Shown here: positions 15,773-25,554 of the stretch, one piece after another
How positions within the stretch are numbered: the first letter of the stretch is position 1
Layout: the number at the start of each line of letters is the position of its first letter
Assembly (NCBI GenBank): GCA_965237485.1
Contig: CBDEFQ010000010.1
Location: 511,118 to 575,117, forward strand
Origin: JAAELZ01 sp965237485
GTDB taxonomy: Bacteria; Pseudomonadota; Gammaproteobacteria; Arenicellales; Poriferihabitantaceae
Direction of reading: 5' to 3'
Length of the DNA stretch: 64,000 nt
Notes under the pieces: model-generated
Databases searched by the model: none
The model's input: only the letters and a program-made list of their open reading frames with translations
What the model was told of the DNA's origin: nothing
Translations under genes and position numbers: made by a program

Positions 15773-18493
15773 TTATTGGATACTCACCGCGCAGTATTTA
15801 AACTCTGGGATTTTCCCAATCGGGTCAATGGCTTCGTTAGTAAGTAAATTTGCCGCAGCTTCATTGAAGCAAAATGGCATAAACACTTCGCCTGGCTGAA
15901 CTTGCAAGCTTGATTGCAAAGCAACATCTATTTCACCGCGACGAGATTTCACACTGACCATATCACCACTGGAGAGGTTCAGTTTTTCAATATCCGCTGG
16001 GTTCATATCTATTACCGCAGAAGGCTCTATTTTATCGAGTACGTCTGCGCGCCTAGTCATTGAGCCAGTGTGCCAGTGTTCAAGCTTACGGCCAGTGATC
16101 AGGATAAATGGAAAGTCGTTATCAGGCAGTTCATCCGCTTGAATATAACGTGCAGGCACCAGCTTGGCTTTGCCATCGGCAGTGGGGAAATTATTAACAA
16201 ATACCACTTGTTGCCCAGGGTCATTCTCGTCAGCACACGGATAGGTCACTGAGTCAGCAGCAGAAAGTCGATCCCAGCTGATACCTGTTAAGCTCGGCAT
16301 TAGGCTACGCATTTCTTCGTAGACTTCGCTAATGGTTTGCTCGGGCCAACCCAAATCTAATTGCTCGGCAATTTGTTGGATGATCCATAGATCTGGCATA
16401 GCTTCTCCCGGTGCTTCAACCGCTTTACGCCCTATTTGAACACGCCGATCGGTATTGGTGACGCTACCGTCTTTTTCGGGCCACGCTGTAGCGGGTAAGA
16501 TAACATCGGCAAACGCAGCGGTTTCAGTAAGGAAAATGTCTTGAACAACTAGGTGCTCAAGCGTTGCTAAGGCATTACGGGCGTGGTTAAGATTGGGGTC
16601 AGACATGGCTGGGTTTTCGCCCATCATATACATCCCCTTAATCTTGCCGTCATCGATGGCATGCATGATTTCTACTACTGTTAACCCTGGCGTTGTACTT
16701 AAAGCCGTGTCCCAAGCCTGCTCGTACTTGGTATTGTATTCAGGGTTATCAACGCGCTGATAATCCGGATACATCATCGGGATTAATCCCGCATCCGATG
16801 CGCCTTGTACATTGTTCTGACCACGTAGCGGATGCAGGCCCGTGCCCGGTCGGCCTATTTGGCCAGTGAGCATACAAAGGCTGATCAGGCAGCGGACGTT
16901 ATCGGTGCCATGAATGTGCTGTGATATACCCATTCCCCAGAAGATAATCGAGTTTTTAGCGGTGGCATATTCTCTAGCTACTTGACGAATGCTCTGCGCA
17001 TCAACGCCGCAGACATCGGCCATGGCCTCTGGGCTGAAATCCGCTACATTGGCTTTCACTTCCTCAAAATTATTTGTGCGCTTAGCTATAAAGTCGTGGT
17101 CGAGTAGGTCCTCCTCGATGATCGTATGCAACATCGCGTTTATAAGCGCAACGTCAGAGTCAGGTTTAAACTGTAAAAAGTGATCGGCGTGCCTAGCCAT
17201 ATCGATACGTCGTGGGTCTAACACCACTAACTTAGCGCCTGACTTAATGGCATTCTTAACGAAGGTTGCAGCCACGGGGTGATTGCCAGTGGTGTTAGAA
17301 CCGATGATAAAAATTAGGTCAGCGTACTTAACGTCTTCAACTGGATTTGATACCGCGCCAGAACCGATGCCTTCTAATAAGGCGGCAACACTAGACGCAT
17401 GGCATAAACGAGTACAATGGTCAATATTGTTGTTGCGAAAACCTGTACGAACGATTTTCTGGAATAAATAGGCTTCTTCATTGCTGCCTTTTGCCGAACC
17501 AAACCCAGCTAGTACGTCATCGCCGTGTTCGTCAAGTAGCTGTTTTAGTCCACCGCCTGCAGCAGCAAGTGCTTCTTCCCAAGAAACGGGTCGAAACATT
17601 TTGCTGGGGTCTGCCGGATCAAAAAACTCGTTCATGCCTTTTGGTACCCCTTCGATGCGTAACATGGGTTGTGTTAGGCGTTCGGGATGATGAATATAGT
17701 CAAATCCATAGCGGCCCTTTACACAAAGGCGGCTAAAGTTGGCGGGGCCATCACGACCTTCTACTTTGACTATTTTATTATTCTTAGTGTGGTAAGTAAG
17801 CTGGCAGCCTACACCGCAGTATGGGCACACAGAATGGGTTTGTTGGGTATCTTCCTCTTCTGGGACCTGGTTAATTAATGCACCAGTTGGGCAGGCTTGA
17901 ACACACTCGCCGCAGCTTACGCAGGTGCTTTTGCCAATGGCGGCGTCCAAGTCAAATTCAATTCGGGTTTCTCCGCCGCGCGAAGTTAAGCCGATTACCT
18001 CATTAACCTGCACTTCAGAACAGGCACGTACACAACGGGTGCATACAATACAGGCGCTTGCGTCAAACTTAAATGCCGGGTGAGAAGTGTCTTTATGACG
18101 AACCACATCTTCGCCAAATGGATTTGTAGCAGCGTCTAGGTCTAGGTATTTTGCCCAGCGGTCTAAGTCGTTCTCTGGTGACAGGGCACTGGCATCTACA
18201 TTCGATTGTAAAAGGCTGATTACGCCTTTTTGCGCGTTGCGAGAGCGCTCATTTTGGCTATGCACGACCATGCCTTCGGTGGGTTCACGGCGACACGATG
18301 GCACTAATACACGTTCACCTTCGATTTCAACCACGCAGCTGCGACAGTTGGCTTCAGCATATTGCTTGGGGTGAAAGCAAAGGTTAGGAATTTCGACGCC
18401 GTTACGCTGGGCTACCGCTAATATGGATTCGCCCGGCTGTGCCTCACAAGGCTTTCCATCTAGGGTAAAGTTAATGTTAGTTTGCTTATTCAC
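15773..18493 (-). CDS. fdsA: NAD-dependent formate dehydrogenase, molybdopterin catalytic subunit
   Basis: 906 residues from a GTG start that overlaps the upstream stop by one base. Domains in order: [2Fe-2S] ferredoxin-like (C39, C50, C53, C67), two [4Fe-4S] sets (C148/151/154/158 and C191/194/197/201), the molybdopterin-domain cluster (C223/226/230 and C257), then the bis-MGD domains. The catalytic residue is Cys364 in RLCHASS, where selenocysteine stands in some homologues. It oxidises formate to CO2 and passes electrons through the Fe-S chain to the NAD-reducing partner encoded just upstream. In this window its likely role is to finish the oxidation of C1 units released from N-methyl compounds. 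Confidence 0.9.
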   Translation of the reverse strand: MNKQTNINFTLDGKPCEAQPGESILAVAQRNGVEIPNLCFHPKQYAEANCRSCVVEIEGERVLVPSCRREPTEGMVVHSQNERSRNAQKGVISLLQSNVDASALSPENDLDRWAKYLDLDAATNPFGEDVVRHKDTSHPAFKFDASACIVCTRCVRACSEVQVNEVIGLTSRGGETRIEFDLDAAIGKSTCVSCGECVQACPTGALINQVPEEEDTQQTHSVCPYCGVGCQLTYHTKNNKIVKVEGRDGPANFSRLCVKGRYGFDYIHHPERLTQPMLRIEGVPKGMNEFFDPADPSKMFRPVSWEEALAAAGGGLKQLLDEHGDDVLAGFGSAKGSNEEAYLFQKIVRTGFRNNNIDHCTRLCHASSVAALLEGIGSGAVSNPVEDVKYADLIFIIGSNTTGNHPVAATFVKNAIKSGAKLVVLDPRRIDMARHADHFLQFKPDSDVALINAMLHTIIEEDLLDHDFIAKRTNNFEEVKANVADFSPEAMADVCGVDAQSIRQVAREYATAKNSIIFWGMGISQHIHGTDNVRCLISLCMLTGQIGRPGTGLHPLRGQNNVQGASDAGLIPMMYPDYQRVDNPEYNTKYEQAWDTALSTTPGLTVVEIMHAIDDGKIKGMYMMGENPAMSDPNLNHARNALATLEHLVVQDIFLTETAAFADVILPATAWPEKDGSVTNTDRRVQIGRKAVEAPGEAMPDLWIIQQIAEQLDLGWPEQTISEVYEEMRSLMPSLTGISWDRLSAADSVTYPCADENDPGQQVVFVNNFPTADGKAKLVPARYIQADELPDNDFPFILITGRKLEHWHTGSMTRRADVLDKIEPSAVIDMNPADIEKLNLSSGDMVSVKSRRGEIDVALQSSLQVQPGEVFMPFCFNEAAANLLTNEAIDPIGKIPEFKYCAVSIQ

Positions 18494-20187
18494 TAGCTAA
18501 TTTCCTCAGGAAAAAATCGTACGACAGAGTGTAATGGATTAGGAGCAGCTTGGCCCAAGCCGCAGATAGAAGCGTCTTCCATCGTGGTGCAGAGCGATTC
18601 GAGCAGTTCAGTGTCCCACTTTGGGGCACTCATTAGTTGCGCTGCCTTTTGGGTGCCAACTCGACACGGTGTGCATTGGCCGCATGATTCATGCGAGAAA
18701 AATTGCATCGCATTTTGGGCAATATCACGCGCCTTATCGTGTTGTGAGAACACAATCACCGCGGCAGAGCCAATAAAGCAGCCATGTTTTTGTAAGGTAT
18801 CAAAGTCCATCGGTTCGTCGGCCAGCGAGGCCGGCAATATACCGCCAGATGCACCGCCCGGAAGATAGCCGTATAACTCATGGCCTTCTTGCATGCCATC
18901 GCAGTATTCGTCGATCAGTTCACGCATAGAAATACCGGCTGGCGCAAAATGTACGCCAGGCTTATTCACGCGACCGCTGATTGAGAATGAACGTAGGCCC
19001 ACTCGGTCGCGGCGTCCATGGTCAGCGAAATAACCCGCACCCTTGCGTAGTAAGGTTGGCACCCAGAATAGTGTTTCGCAGTTGTGTTCAAGCGTAGGGT
19101 GGCCATAAACGCCGACTTCAGCGATATAAGGTGGCCGCTGCCTTGGGTAGGCGCGCTTGCCTTCAATTGACTCGATCATTGCCGATTCTTCACCGCAAAT
19201 ATAAGCGCCCGCACCACGGCGAATTTCAAAAGTAGGTAATGCAAAGGTGGCCCATTGCTTCAATTCCTCAACGGCATTTTCTAGTGCGGAAATTACCGCC
19301 GGATACTCGTCCCGAACATACATAATGCAATTTTCAGACTCGATAGCCCAACCGGCGATAAGGATGCCTTCAAGTAAGGCGTGCGGTTGTTGTTCTAAAT
19401 AAACGCGGTCTTTAAATGTACCCGGTTCACCTTCGTCAATATTGATCGCCATCCAACGTGGGCTGGCTTGACTACGTAGGATATTCCATTTGGTGGCTAG
19501 TGGAAAACCCGCTCCACCGAGCCCGCGCAAATTAGCAGACTTAAGTGTTTCTATAACTTCCTCAACGCTTTGCTCTCCTGCCAGTAAACTTGTAATTGTG
19601 GTATATCCATCCTGCGCCAAGTAGGTATCTAGCGTGGATGCAATCGGGGCGGGCGCGAGGTTGCCAGCATCGATTTGTACCCTTACCGACTCAACCGTAG
19701 CATGGTCAAGCGCATTTTTACCAACTACCGCAATGGGCGCTTCGGCGCAGCGGCCGACGCAGGGCACCCGTTGAATACGGATGTTGGGCTCGCTATAGTT
19801 TTTTTGGAGAGCCTCTATTAATGATTCAGAGCCCGCCATCTCGCAGCTAATAGAATCACACACTCTTACGGTAATGTCGGCGGGGGTGTCGCCGTCTTGT
19901 GCGATGTCAAAGTGGTGATAAAAGCTGGCTACTTCATGTGCTTTGACAGGTGCGATTTTAAGCAGATGCGCAAGGGCTAAAAGATGGTCGAGTGAGAGCT
20001 GCTTATACTTGTCCTGAATCAAGTGCAAATACTCTATTAACAAATCTGCTTTAAGTTGCGTTCCTGCGGTCAAGTCCTCGACCTCAGCCAGTGCGATGGG
20101 GTTTAACGGGCGGCCTTTATTTTGACGGCGAGACTTTTTTGCTTTATTTCTTTGAGACATCTTAGATAACAAGTGCTTGGTGCGCAT
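18493..20187 (-). CDS. fdsB: Formate dehydrogenase NAD-reducing subunit, NuoE-NuoF type fusion
   Basis: 564 residues. The N-terminal part (about 40-170) is a NuoE/FdsG-like thioredoxin-fold [2Fe-2S] domain (VCDSISCEMAG and RVPCVGRCAEAP). The rest is NuoF-like: FMN/NADH site (GLRGLGGAGFPLATKW, NIDEGEPGTFKDR) and [4Fe-4S] ligands ESCGQCTPCRVGTQ with ASICGLGQ. Many bacteria have these as separate FdsG and FdsB chains; here they are one polypeptide. It takes electrons from the catalytic subunit and reduces NAD. Codon 10 (MSQRNKAKKSRR) is a plausible alternative start. The two genes form an operon. Confidence 0.88.
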   Translation of the reverse strand: MRTKHLLSKMSQRNKAKKSRRQNKGRPLNPIALAEVEDLTAGTQLKADLLIEYLHLIQDKYKQLSLDHLLALAHLLKIAPVKAHEVASFYHHFDIAQDGDTPADITVRVCDSISCEMAGSESLIEALQKNYSEPNIRIQRVPCVGRCAEAPIAVVGKNALDHATVESVRVQIDAGNLAPAPIASTLDTYLAQDGYTTITSLLAGEQSVEEVIETLKSANLRGLGGAGFPLATKWNILRSQASPRWMAINIDEGEPGTFKDRVYLEQQPHALLEGILIAGWAIESENCIMYVRDEYPAVISALENAVEELKQWATFALPTFEIRRGAGAYICGEESAMIESIEGKRAYPRQRPPYIAEVGVYGHPTLEHNCETLFWVPTLLRKGAGYFADHGRRDRVGLRSFSISGRVNKPGVHFAPAGISMRELIDEYCDGMQEGHELYGYLPGGASGGILPASLADEPMDFDTLQKHGCFIGSAAVIVFSQHDKARDIAQNAMQFFSHESCGQCTPCRVGTQKAAQLMSAPKWDTELLESLCTTMEDASICGLGQAAPNPLHSVVRFFPEEIS

Positions 20188-20478
20188 TTATTTGTGCGCC
20201 GATTATACTTTTAACCACCGCAAAGGGGCAGAATTGTGGTGTCTTAAGCGCGACTATTTGCCTTGCAAATGCGCACTGGTCTATCGCAGGTATATATCAG
20301 AGGCCTAACTTACAAGGATTGGTCTAGCTATTATTAGTCACTCTATTTGTTAACCACAATGAGACAGTCGTCCATATTGTTAGATATGGGTTCACTGCTG
20401 TCCCGTTAACTTTCACAGCAACGAAAATTGATTAGGATTAAGGTTTGGATGGTGCATCGGGTCACCTCGCAACAGTGC
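20188..20478. other. Intergenic region upstream of the formate dehydrogenase operon
   Basis: No gene seen. It must carry the minus-strand fds promoter; GCGCATTTATTTGTGCGC next to the start is a loose palindrome that could be an operator. The region ends at the left terminus of an IS21 copy, so anything originally further upstream has been replaced. Confidence 0.4.
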
Positions 20479-21518
20479 TGTTGAACAGCGTGCAAAAATG
20501 AACAGTTTCGTGGGTGATCAGCGTACAAAACTGAACACCTTTATTGTTAACTGTCTCGGAGCCATTAATCCGAGGAAACTGTCAGGTGATTTGTATGCCT
20601 ATATGTACCAAGATACGACGTTTGTGTTTAGTAGAAGGTCGCAAAGTAAGCGAGGTGTCGCGTGAATTCAATTTATCACGCACCACTATTTATAAATATT
20701 TAAACAACGCGCCAAGCGAACCTGAATATCAGCGGTCGGTGCCAATAGTCTGTCCGAAGCTGGATAAGTTCAAACCTCAGTTGATCAATTTGCTTGAAGT
20801 GGACGCAGCTCGCTCAGTGCGAGAAAGACGTAATGCAGTTCAACTGTATGAAGAGATTGAGTTGCAAGGGTATCGAGGGGCTTATGACAGCGTTCAACGG
20901 TCTGTCAAAGCGTGGAAGGATCACTCGCGGTCATGTATTAAACAAGCATTTGTGCCATTGGTTTTTGCACCAGGTGAAGCCTGTCAGTTTGATTGGTCAC
21001 ATGAACAAGTCATTCTGGGTGGGTTTGGTGTCAAGATCAAACTAGCCCACTTTCGTTTATGTCATTCGCGTAAATCATATCTTAGGGCCTATCCCAGAGA
21101 AACACAGGAGAGGGTGTTTGATGCACATATTCGGGCGTTTGATTTCTTTGAGGGCTTACCTCAGAAGATGATATACGATCACCCTAAGACCATAGTCAGT
21201 GCATTGTTTAAGGGTAAGCGGCGTGAGTTTAATCGCCGCTTTCTAAGCCGGATGAATCATTATCTGATTGAACCGATTGCCTGTACACCGGCAGCGGGTT
21301 GGGAGAAAGGCCAGGTTGAACGTCAGGTCGGTGTTATGCGCCAAAGGCTGTTTGTTCCACGGGTGCGCTTTGCTGATTTAGATGAATTAAACCAATGGCT
21401 GGAGCAACGTTGTGCTCGACTTGGTGAACGCCCACACCCGACTGACAAATCAAGACTAATTGATGAAGTGTTTGCCGAGGAGCAGCCGAGCTTACGTCCC
21501 GCGATGGTAGCCTTTGAT
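20479..21518 (+). mobile_element. istA: IS21-family element (copy A), left half only
   Basis: It begins TGTTGAACAGCGTGCAAAAA, the same terminus as the IS21 copy at 43644, including the internal end repeats. The istA frame (from MPICTKIRRLCLVEGRKVSE, ATG at 20595) holds the N-terminal helix-turn-helix (SREFNLSRTTIYKYL) and the integrase core (GEACQFDWSHEQVILGGFGV...YDHPKTIVSALFKG...GWEKGQVERQVGVMRQR). At FAEEQPSLRPAMVAFD it is cut by IS1380 copy B. The rest of istA and istB are absent on the far side. It cannot transpose on its own but shows the intact sequence at sites where copy B carries insertions. Confidence 0.88.
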
Positions 21519-23213
21519 CCTAAAAAACGTAGTTAAAGCCTCTCCAATGAGGCCAACATAAACAACCCTTCCATCGTCGCTACTGCCTCCGAGACACTTT
21601 AGCCAAGTAAACAGCGGTCATCTGGCGGTTGAAGAATCGTTCCACCAAGATATTTCTTCATCGCCTCGCTTAGAATGCGGCACCACGCTCAACTGCGGCG
21701 CAATCGCCTTCAATGAATTAAAGACGTGTTGTATTTGGTCAAACGTGTCGCGAATTAAGTCGGCCTTGGCGTGCGTGCTAGTAATCGTCATAGTCTTTTT
21801 CCGCCCCGATTCAGTAACGCGCCCCACCGAACTCAGTAATAGCGGTCGACTAGTAATCGCTTCCATATGTTTGTCTGGGTTAGCCAGCCTAGTGAATATA
21901 TTCCACCCGTTATAAATCAAGGCAATGATCCGCGCTATAAAGCGACAGGGCTTGATATCGGCGGTAGTAAACCCGCCCCAACCCCAATGGTTCTTGATTT
22001 CATCAAAATTGTTTTCGCAGTCGGCTCGATCTCGATAATGTTGGACGATGCTAATCACCTCATCGTCTAATGAGGTGACCAGAACAGCGTATTCAAACGC
22101 GCGAATATCATCCGCTTCTTGCAAAAAACCAAAGCTCTGCTGGCCTTGACTTTTCTCTTCCAATACCAGCAGCGCGTCCTTTGCTAAACGACGACGAACG
22201 ATTACCACGCGCCGATGATCGTTCCACGCAGCCAACTTCAAACAACTTTCTTTGGCTTCCCAGCCATCGATAACATAATCCCAGCCCGACACGCTATGCT
22301 GCTGCTGTATCAGTTGCTTAACGTACTTAGACTTCCTTAGCTTAAACAAGTAATTGACGCCTCTTTGTTCTGCAGCACTCATCACATCCTGGGTACCCCA
22401 GTCACAATCGCCTCGAATAAAGTGCGGCCAAGATGAACGTGGCAATCGATCCAACAGCTCCCATAGACCCGGCGAAGAATGACTAGCAGCTACCTCAGTG
22501 CCAGACTTGACCTCAACATCCAATACAAGACGAAGATTGACAATCATATAGGTGTGATACGTGTGCGAGGGCCGGCCAGGTTTGTGTGGATTATAGCCAA
22601 CCTTGGCACCTTCTTGATGACCGTATAGCGGTTTAACCGTTACGTCACAATCCAATATCCATGGCTGTGTGAGCAAGGGCTCGTAGCAACGCTGCAAATG
22701 AGTTTGTAGCCAGGCTATACCTTGTTCCTCATCCATCTTCTTCAGCGCACGGCGCGCCGAATCGTCGCTAACCGCTTTGGTCATTCCAAGCATTTTGGTG
22801 TTGATACGATCGCCCATTAAGCTGGCCATGTGTGCGTAGCAATTGTGACCCGAGAGAACAGACAACAAAAATGAGCCCAACACATTGATCTTCTCAGGTG
22901 CGTTATTGTTTCGATATTCCAATGGGCAACTGCTCACCCATGGCTTAAACAGACCACCAAGTTTTAAATATTGAATGAAAAAAGGCAACGGTCCTATGGG
23001 CGTTACTGCCGCTGACGGATCCCATTCAACGTGAATTTTTCCATCGAACGTTTCAGTCGATAATAAGGTGGAAACAGCGTTTGAAACCTCCGGTTTTAGC
23101 GCACCCTCTGGGTGAAAGGATTTATCTTTGGCGACCATGGTGTTTCTCCTTTTAATTCAATTGATTGCAACGATAATACATCCCTTAGTGGAGGTTCAAC
23201 TGATTTTTCTAGG
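21519..23213 (-). mobile_element. IS1380-family element (copy B), transposase frameshifted
   Basis: 1695 bp, 11 bp shorter than copy A. The deletion removes AACTTGCGCCA in the C-terminal coding part, so after LKAIAPQLSV the frame shifts to VPHSKRGDEEISWWNDSSTA and the conserved C-terminal end is lost. The transposase frame (start at 23138) keeps the DDE residues but is probably impaired. The left flank is TTGAT, the native istA sequence; the right flank is ATCAA, not a direct repeat, so this copy marks a rearrangement junction. Confidence 0.9.
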
Positions 23214-23234
23214 ATCAACTTTAAATATTACAAC

Positions 23235-23631
23235 ATGATCACACTGAGAAGATTAATATCGACAACACTGGTTGCAGCTTTATTCGGTACTTTAGCCGCA
23301 TGCGGTGGTGGTGGCTCTAACACAGGCACTGAATCTACCCAATCGCTTTCGTTGGAAGCGCAATCATTGCCTTGGCCCTGGCTGGATTTGGAAACCTCGT
23401 TCAGAAGGCACAGGTACATTGGTTGTATTGCCTACGTTCCAAACTTCACTACCTATGACAATCCATAGCGCTGATGGCACTATTGTTGGCACTGTCATCC
23501 GCCGTGGAACGCATAGCGGTAAATCAACAATTTATTTCAACCGTGCTGGGGCTGGTTTCCCAACACCCTGCTACTTGAAGTTTGATGGCAAGTATTACAA
23601 AAATGGTAATCCTGCGGCTCGTCGCGGCTAA
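23235..23631 (+). pseudogene. Small lipoprotein gene with internal frameshift
   Basis: The gene begins MITLRRLISTTLVAALFG, then TLAACGGGG, a textbook lipobox (LAAC) with acylated Cys and Gly-rich spacer. Around 23370-23400 the frame is lost; one frame over it continues as GWIWKPRSEGTGTLVVLPTF, then SADGTIVGTVIRRGTHSGK and a natural end GNPAARRG just before a terminator. One missing or extra base in the CCCTGG area would unite them. It starts only 21 bp from the IS1380 copy B end, so its own promoter is probably gone. Function unknown. Confidence 0.65.
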
Positions 23632-23655
23632 TTTAGATTAACTTGCAGATCAAGA

Positions 23656-23681
23656 GGCGGCCACAATGGCCGCCTTTTATT
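23656..23681 (+). terminator. Rho-independent terminator
   Basis: A perfect 8-bp stem GGCGGCCA/TGGCCGCC with loop CAA is followed by TTTTATTA. It lies 24 nt after the lipoprotein stop and just before the convergent yihY stop, so it may serve mainly the plus strand. Confidence 0.85.
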
Positions 23682-23689
23682 ACGTTTAG

Positions 23690-24547
23690 CTATTCAACCT
23701 GTCGATTGCCAAAAATCGCTACGATATAAGCACCAATCAATACCACCAGCCAGGATAAGTATATCCATATCAAAAACACCGGCAATATGGCTATAGTGCC
23801 GTAGATACGCTGATAAGAATTAAAGTTGATAATATATAAGCCAAATGCCATTTTTGCCAACTCAAACAATACGCTAGCGACGATTCCGCCTACTAAGGCA
23901 TGTCTAAATTGGACATCGCAATAGGGTACCACCAAATAGAAAAACACGAATGTCATTAGTTGTAGAAGAAAAGGTAAGCTGCTCAGCAAGTGCGACTTGA
24001 TGCCCACCAACACCGCTTGATCATTGATGATTGATAAGGAAAGCAAATAAGACGAAACCGATAAACTAATTGCAATCAAAATTGGCCCTAAGGTTAACAT
24101 AGCCCAGTACACCAACAAGCGCTGCACCCAGGTGCGTCCAGCTTTAACCTGCCATATATCGTTAAAAGTGTCTTCGATGGTTGCGAGTAAGAACAAGGTG
24201 CTAATAATTAAAAACACCAGGCCCAAAACAGTCAACTTCCCCGCATTGGCACTGAATTCCTGCAAATACACCTGCACTTGGTCACCCAACTGGGGTACAA
24301 AATTGCGGTATAAAAAAGCTTCTATTGCGCCCGACCATTGCTCAAACACCGGGAACAAAGACAAAGTAGAAAACGCCACCGTAAGCAGTGGTACTAGAGC
24401 CAACAAGGTTGAGAACGCTAACGCGGAAGCCACCCGGAAGTATCGCCCAGCACTTAATCTACGCGGCATGGTTCTCAATAAAGGAACTAGCCGTAGTGCG
24501 TAGCTAATGCTTCGCCTAACTAATTGCATTGCTATTTGTATTGCCAT
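23690..24547 (-). CDS. yihY: YihY/BrkB-family inner-membrane protein
   Basis: 285 residues with about six membrane spans and the typical family regions: FRVASALAFSTLLALVPLLT near the start, then IEDTFNDIWQVKAGRTWVQR (the conserved N..W motif after the second span) and ILPVFLIWIYLSWLVVLIGA close to the end. The family was once called ribonuclease BN and is now regarded as membrane proteins of uncertain, possibly transport, function. It is transcribed divergently from arsC. Intact and unremarkable. Confidence 0.88.
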   Translation of the reverse strand: MAIQIAMQLVRRSISYALRLVPLLRTMPRRLSAGRYFRVASALAFSTLLALVPLLTVAFSTLSLFPVFEQWSGAIEAFLYRNFVPQLGDQVQVYLQEFSANAGKLTVLGLVFLIISTLFLLATIEDTFNDIWQVKAGRTWVQRLLVYWAMLTLGPILIAISLSVSSYLLSLSIINDQAVLVGIKSHLLSSLPFLLQLMTFVFFYLVVPYCDVQFRHALVGGIVASVLFELAKMAFGLYIINFNSYQRIYGTIAILPVFLIWIYLSWLVVLIGAYIVAIFGNRQVE

Positions 24548-24608
24548 TTAACTTGCCGTTCACCGCTGAGCCACTTAACATTGTGCCTTTATAACTACCG
24601 CTATAAGT

Positions 24609-24953
24609 ATGACGACAATATACCATAACCCAAGTTGTTCTAAATCTCGGGCGACGATGGCTGAGTTAGAAAATAGAGACTTAGAATTAAACGTGGTTAA
24701 ATATTTAGACACCCCGCCAACAGTAGCCAAAGTAATGGAGCTAATTGACCTCCTCGGTGTTTCAGGCGGCGAGATTGTACGTACTGGTGAGGCTGTATAC
24801 AAAGAATTGGGCCTAAAGAACAAAAGGTTAAACAACGAGCAATGGGCCAAGGTGATCGCTGAAAACCCCAAACTACTAGAACGCCCTATTGTCGTACATA
24901 AAGGCAAAGCAGCGATCGGTAGGCCAATAGAACGGGTTATTGATATTTTGTGA
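24609..24953 (+). CDS. arsC: ArsC-family arsenate reductase, glutaredoxin-dependent type
   Basis: 114 residues, standard length for ArsC/YfgD proteins. The catalytic Cys10 sits in HNPSCSKSR; the oxyanion-binding arginines are in IVRTGEAVYKELG, LLERPIVV and IGRPIERV. The enzyme reduces arsenate to arsenite with glutathione and glutaredoxin. There is no arsenite exporter or ArsR next to it, so this may be the housekeeping YfgD-like paralogue. It stands 10 nt before wrbA, as in several gammaproteobacteria. Confidence 0.88.
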   Translation: MTTIYHNPSCSKSRATMAELENRDLELNVVKYLDTPPTVAKVMELIDLLGVSGGEIVRTGEAVYKELGLKNKRLNNEQWAKVIAENPKLLERPIVVHKGKAAIGRPIERVIDIL

Positions 24954-24963
24954 GTCTTAAATT

Positions 24964-25554
24964 ATGACAAATATCCTAATCCTATATTACAGCCGCCATG
25001 GCTCAGTGCAGCAACTGGCCCGCTTGGTTGCGCGCGGTGTCGAATCCGTTGACAGCTGTAACTCCATCTTGCGCACGGTTCCACCCGTTTCGACAAATTG
25101 CGAAGCCACCGAAGAGGCCATCCCAGACGTAGGCGATTTATACGTTACGATAGATGATTTTAAAAACTGCGATGGCTTATTGCTCGGCAGCCCAACGCGC
25201 TTTGGTAATATGGCGGCGCCGCTTAAATACTTTATCGACCAAACCGCAGCTGTTTGGATATCGGGGGACTTAGTCAATAAACCAGCAGGCGTTTTTACTT
25301 CCACTTCAAGCATGCATGGTGGTCAAGAAACCACTTTGCTATCGATGATGTTGCCGTTGATGCACCATGGTATGCTGATGGTTGGCATACCATTCACGGG
25401 GAGTTCCATATCGACAACCACCAGCGGCGGGACACCTTATGGCGCGAGCCATGTGGCGGGTAGCGATAGCAAGAACCCAATTAGTGAAGCAGAAAAATCC
25501 TCTAGTATTATGCTTGGGCAAAAAGTGGCTCAGTGTGCCTTAAAACTTCAGTAA
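24964..25554 (+). CDS. wrbA: WrbA-type NAD(P)H:quinone oxidoreductase
   Basis: 196 residues, flavodoxin-like. The FMN phosphate loop YYSRHGSVQQLA is at the N-terminus; the central GSPTRFGNMAAPLKYFIDQT and STSSMHGGQETTLLSMM blocks are WrbA hallmarks. It catalyses two-electron quinone reduction that avoids semiquinone radicals. It follows arsC closely and overlaps the next gene by 22 nt, so the three are probably one operon. Confidence 0.9.
   Translation: MTNILILYYSRHGSVQQLARLVARGVESVDSCNSILRTVPPVSTNCEATEEAIPDVGDLYVTIDDFKNCDGLLLGSPTRFGNMAAPLKYFIDQTAAVWISGDLVNKPAGVFTSTSSMHGGQETTLLSMMLPLMHHGMLMVGIPFTGSSISTTTSGGTPYGASHVAGSDSKNPISEAEKSSSIMLGQKVAQCALKLQ

Noticed and set aside
21867..22070. 67-codon frame opposite the transposase, identical in all IS1380 copies
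   Set aside because: Its conservation follows from the near-identity of the IS copies; there is no ribosome site or protein-like pattern.
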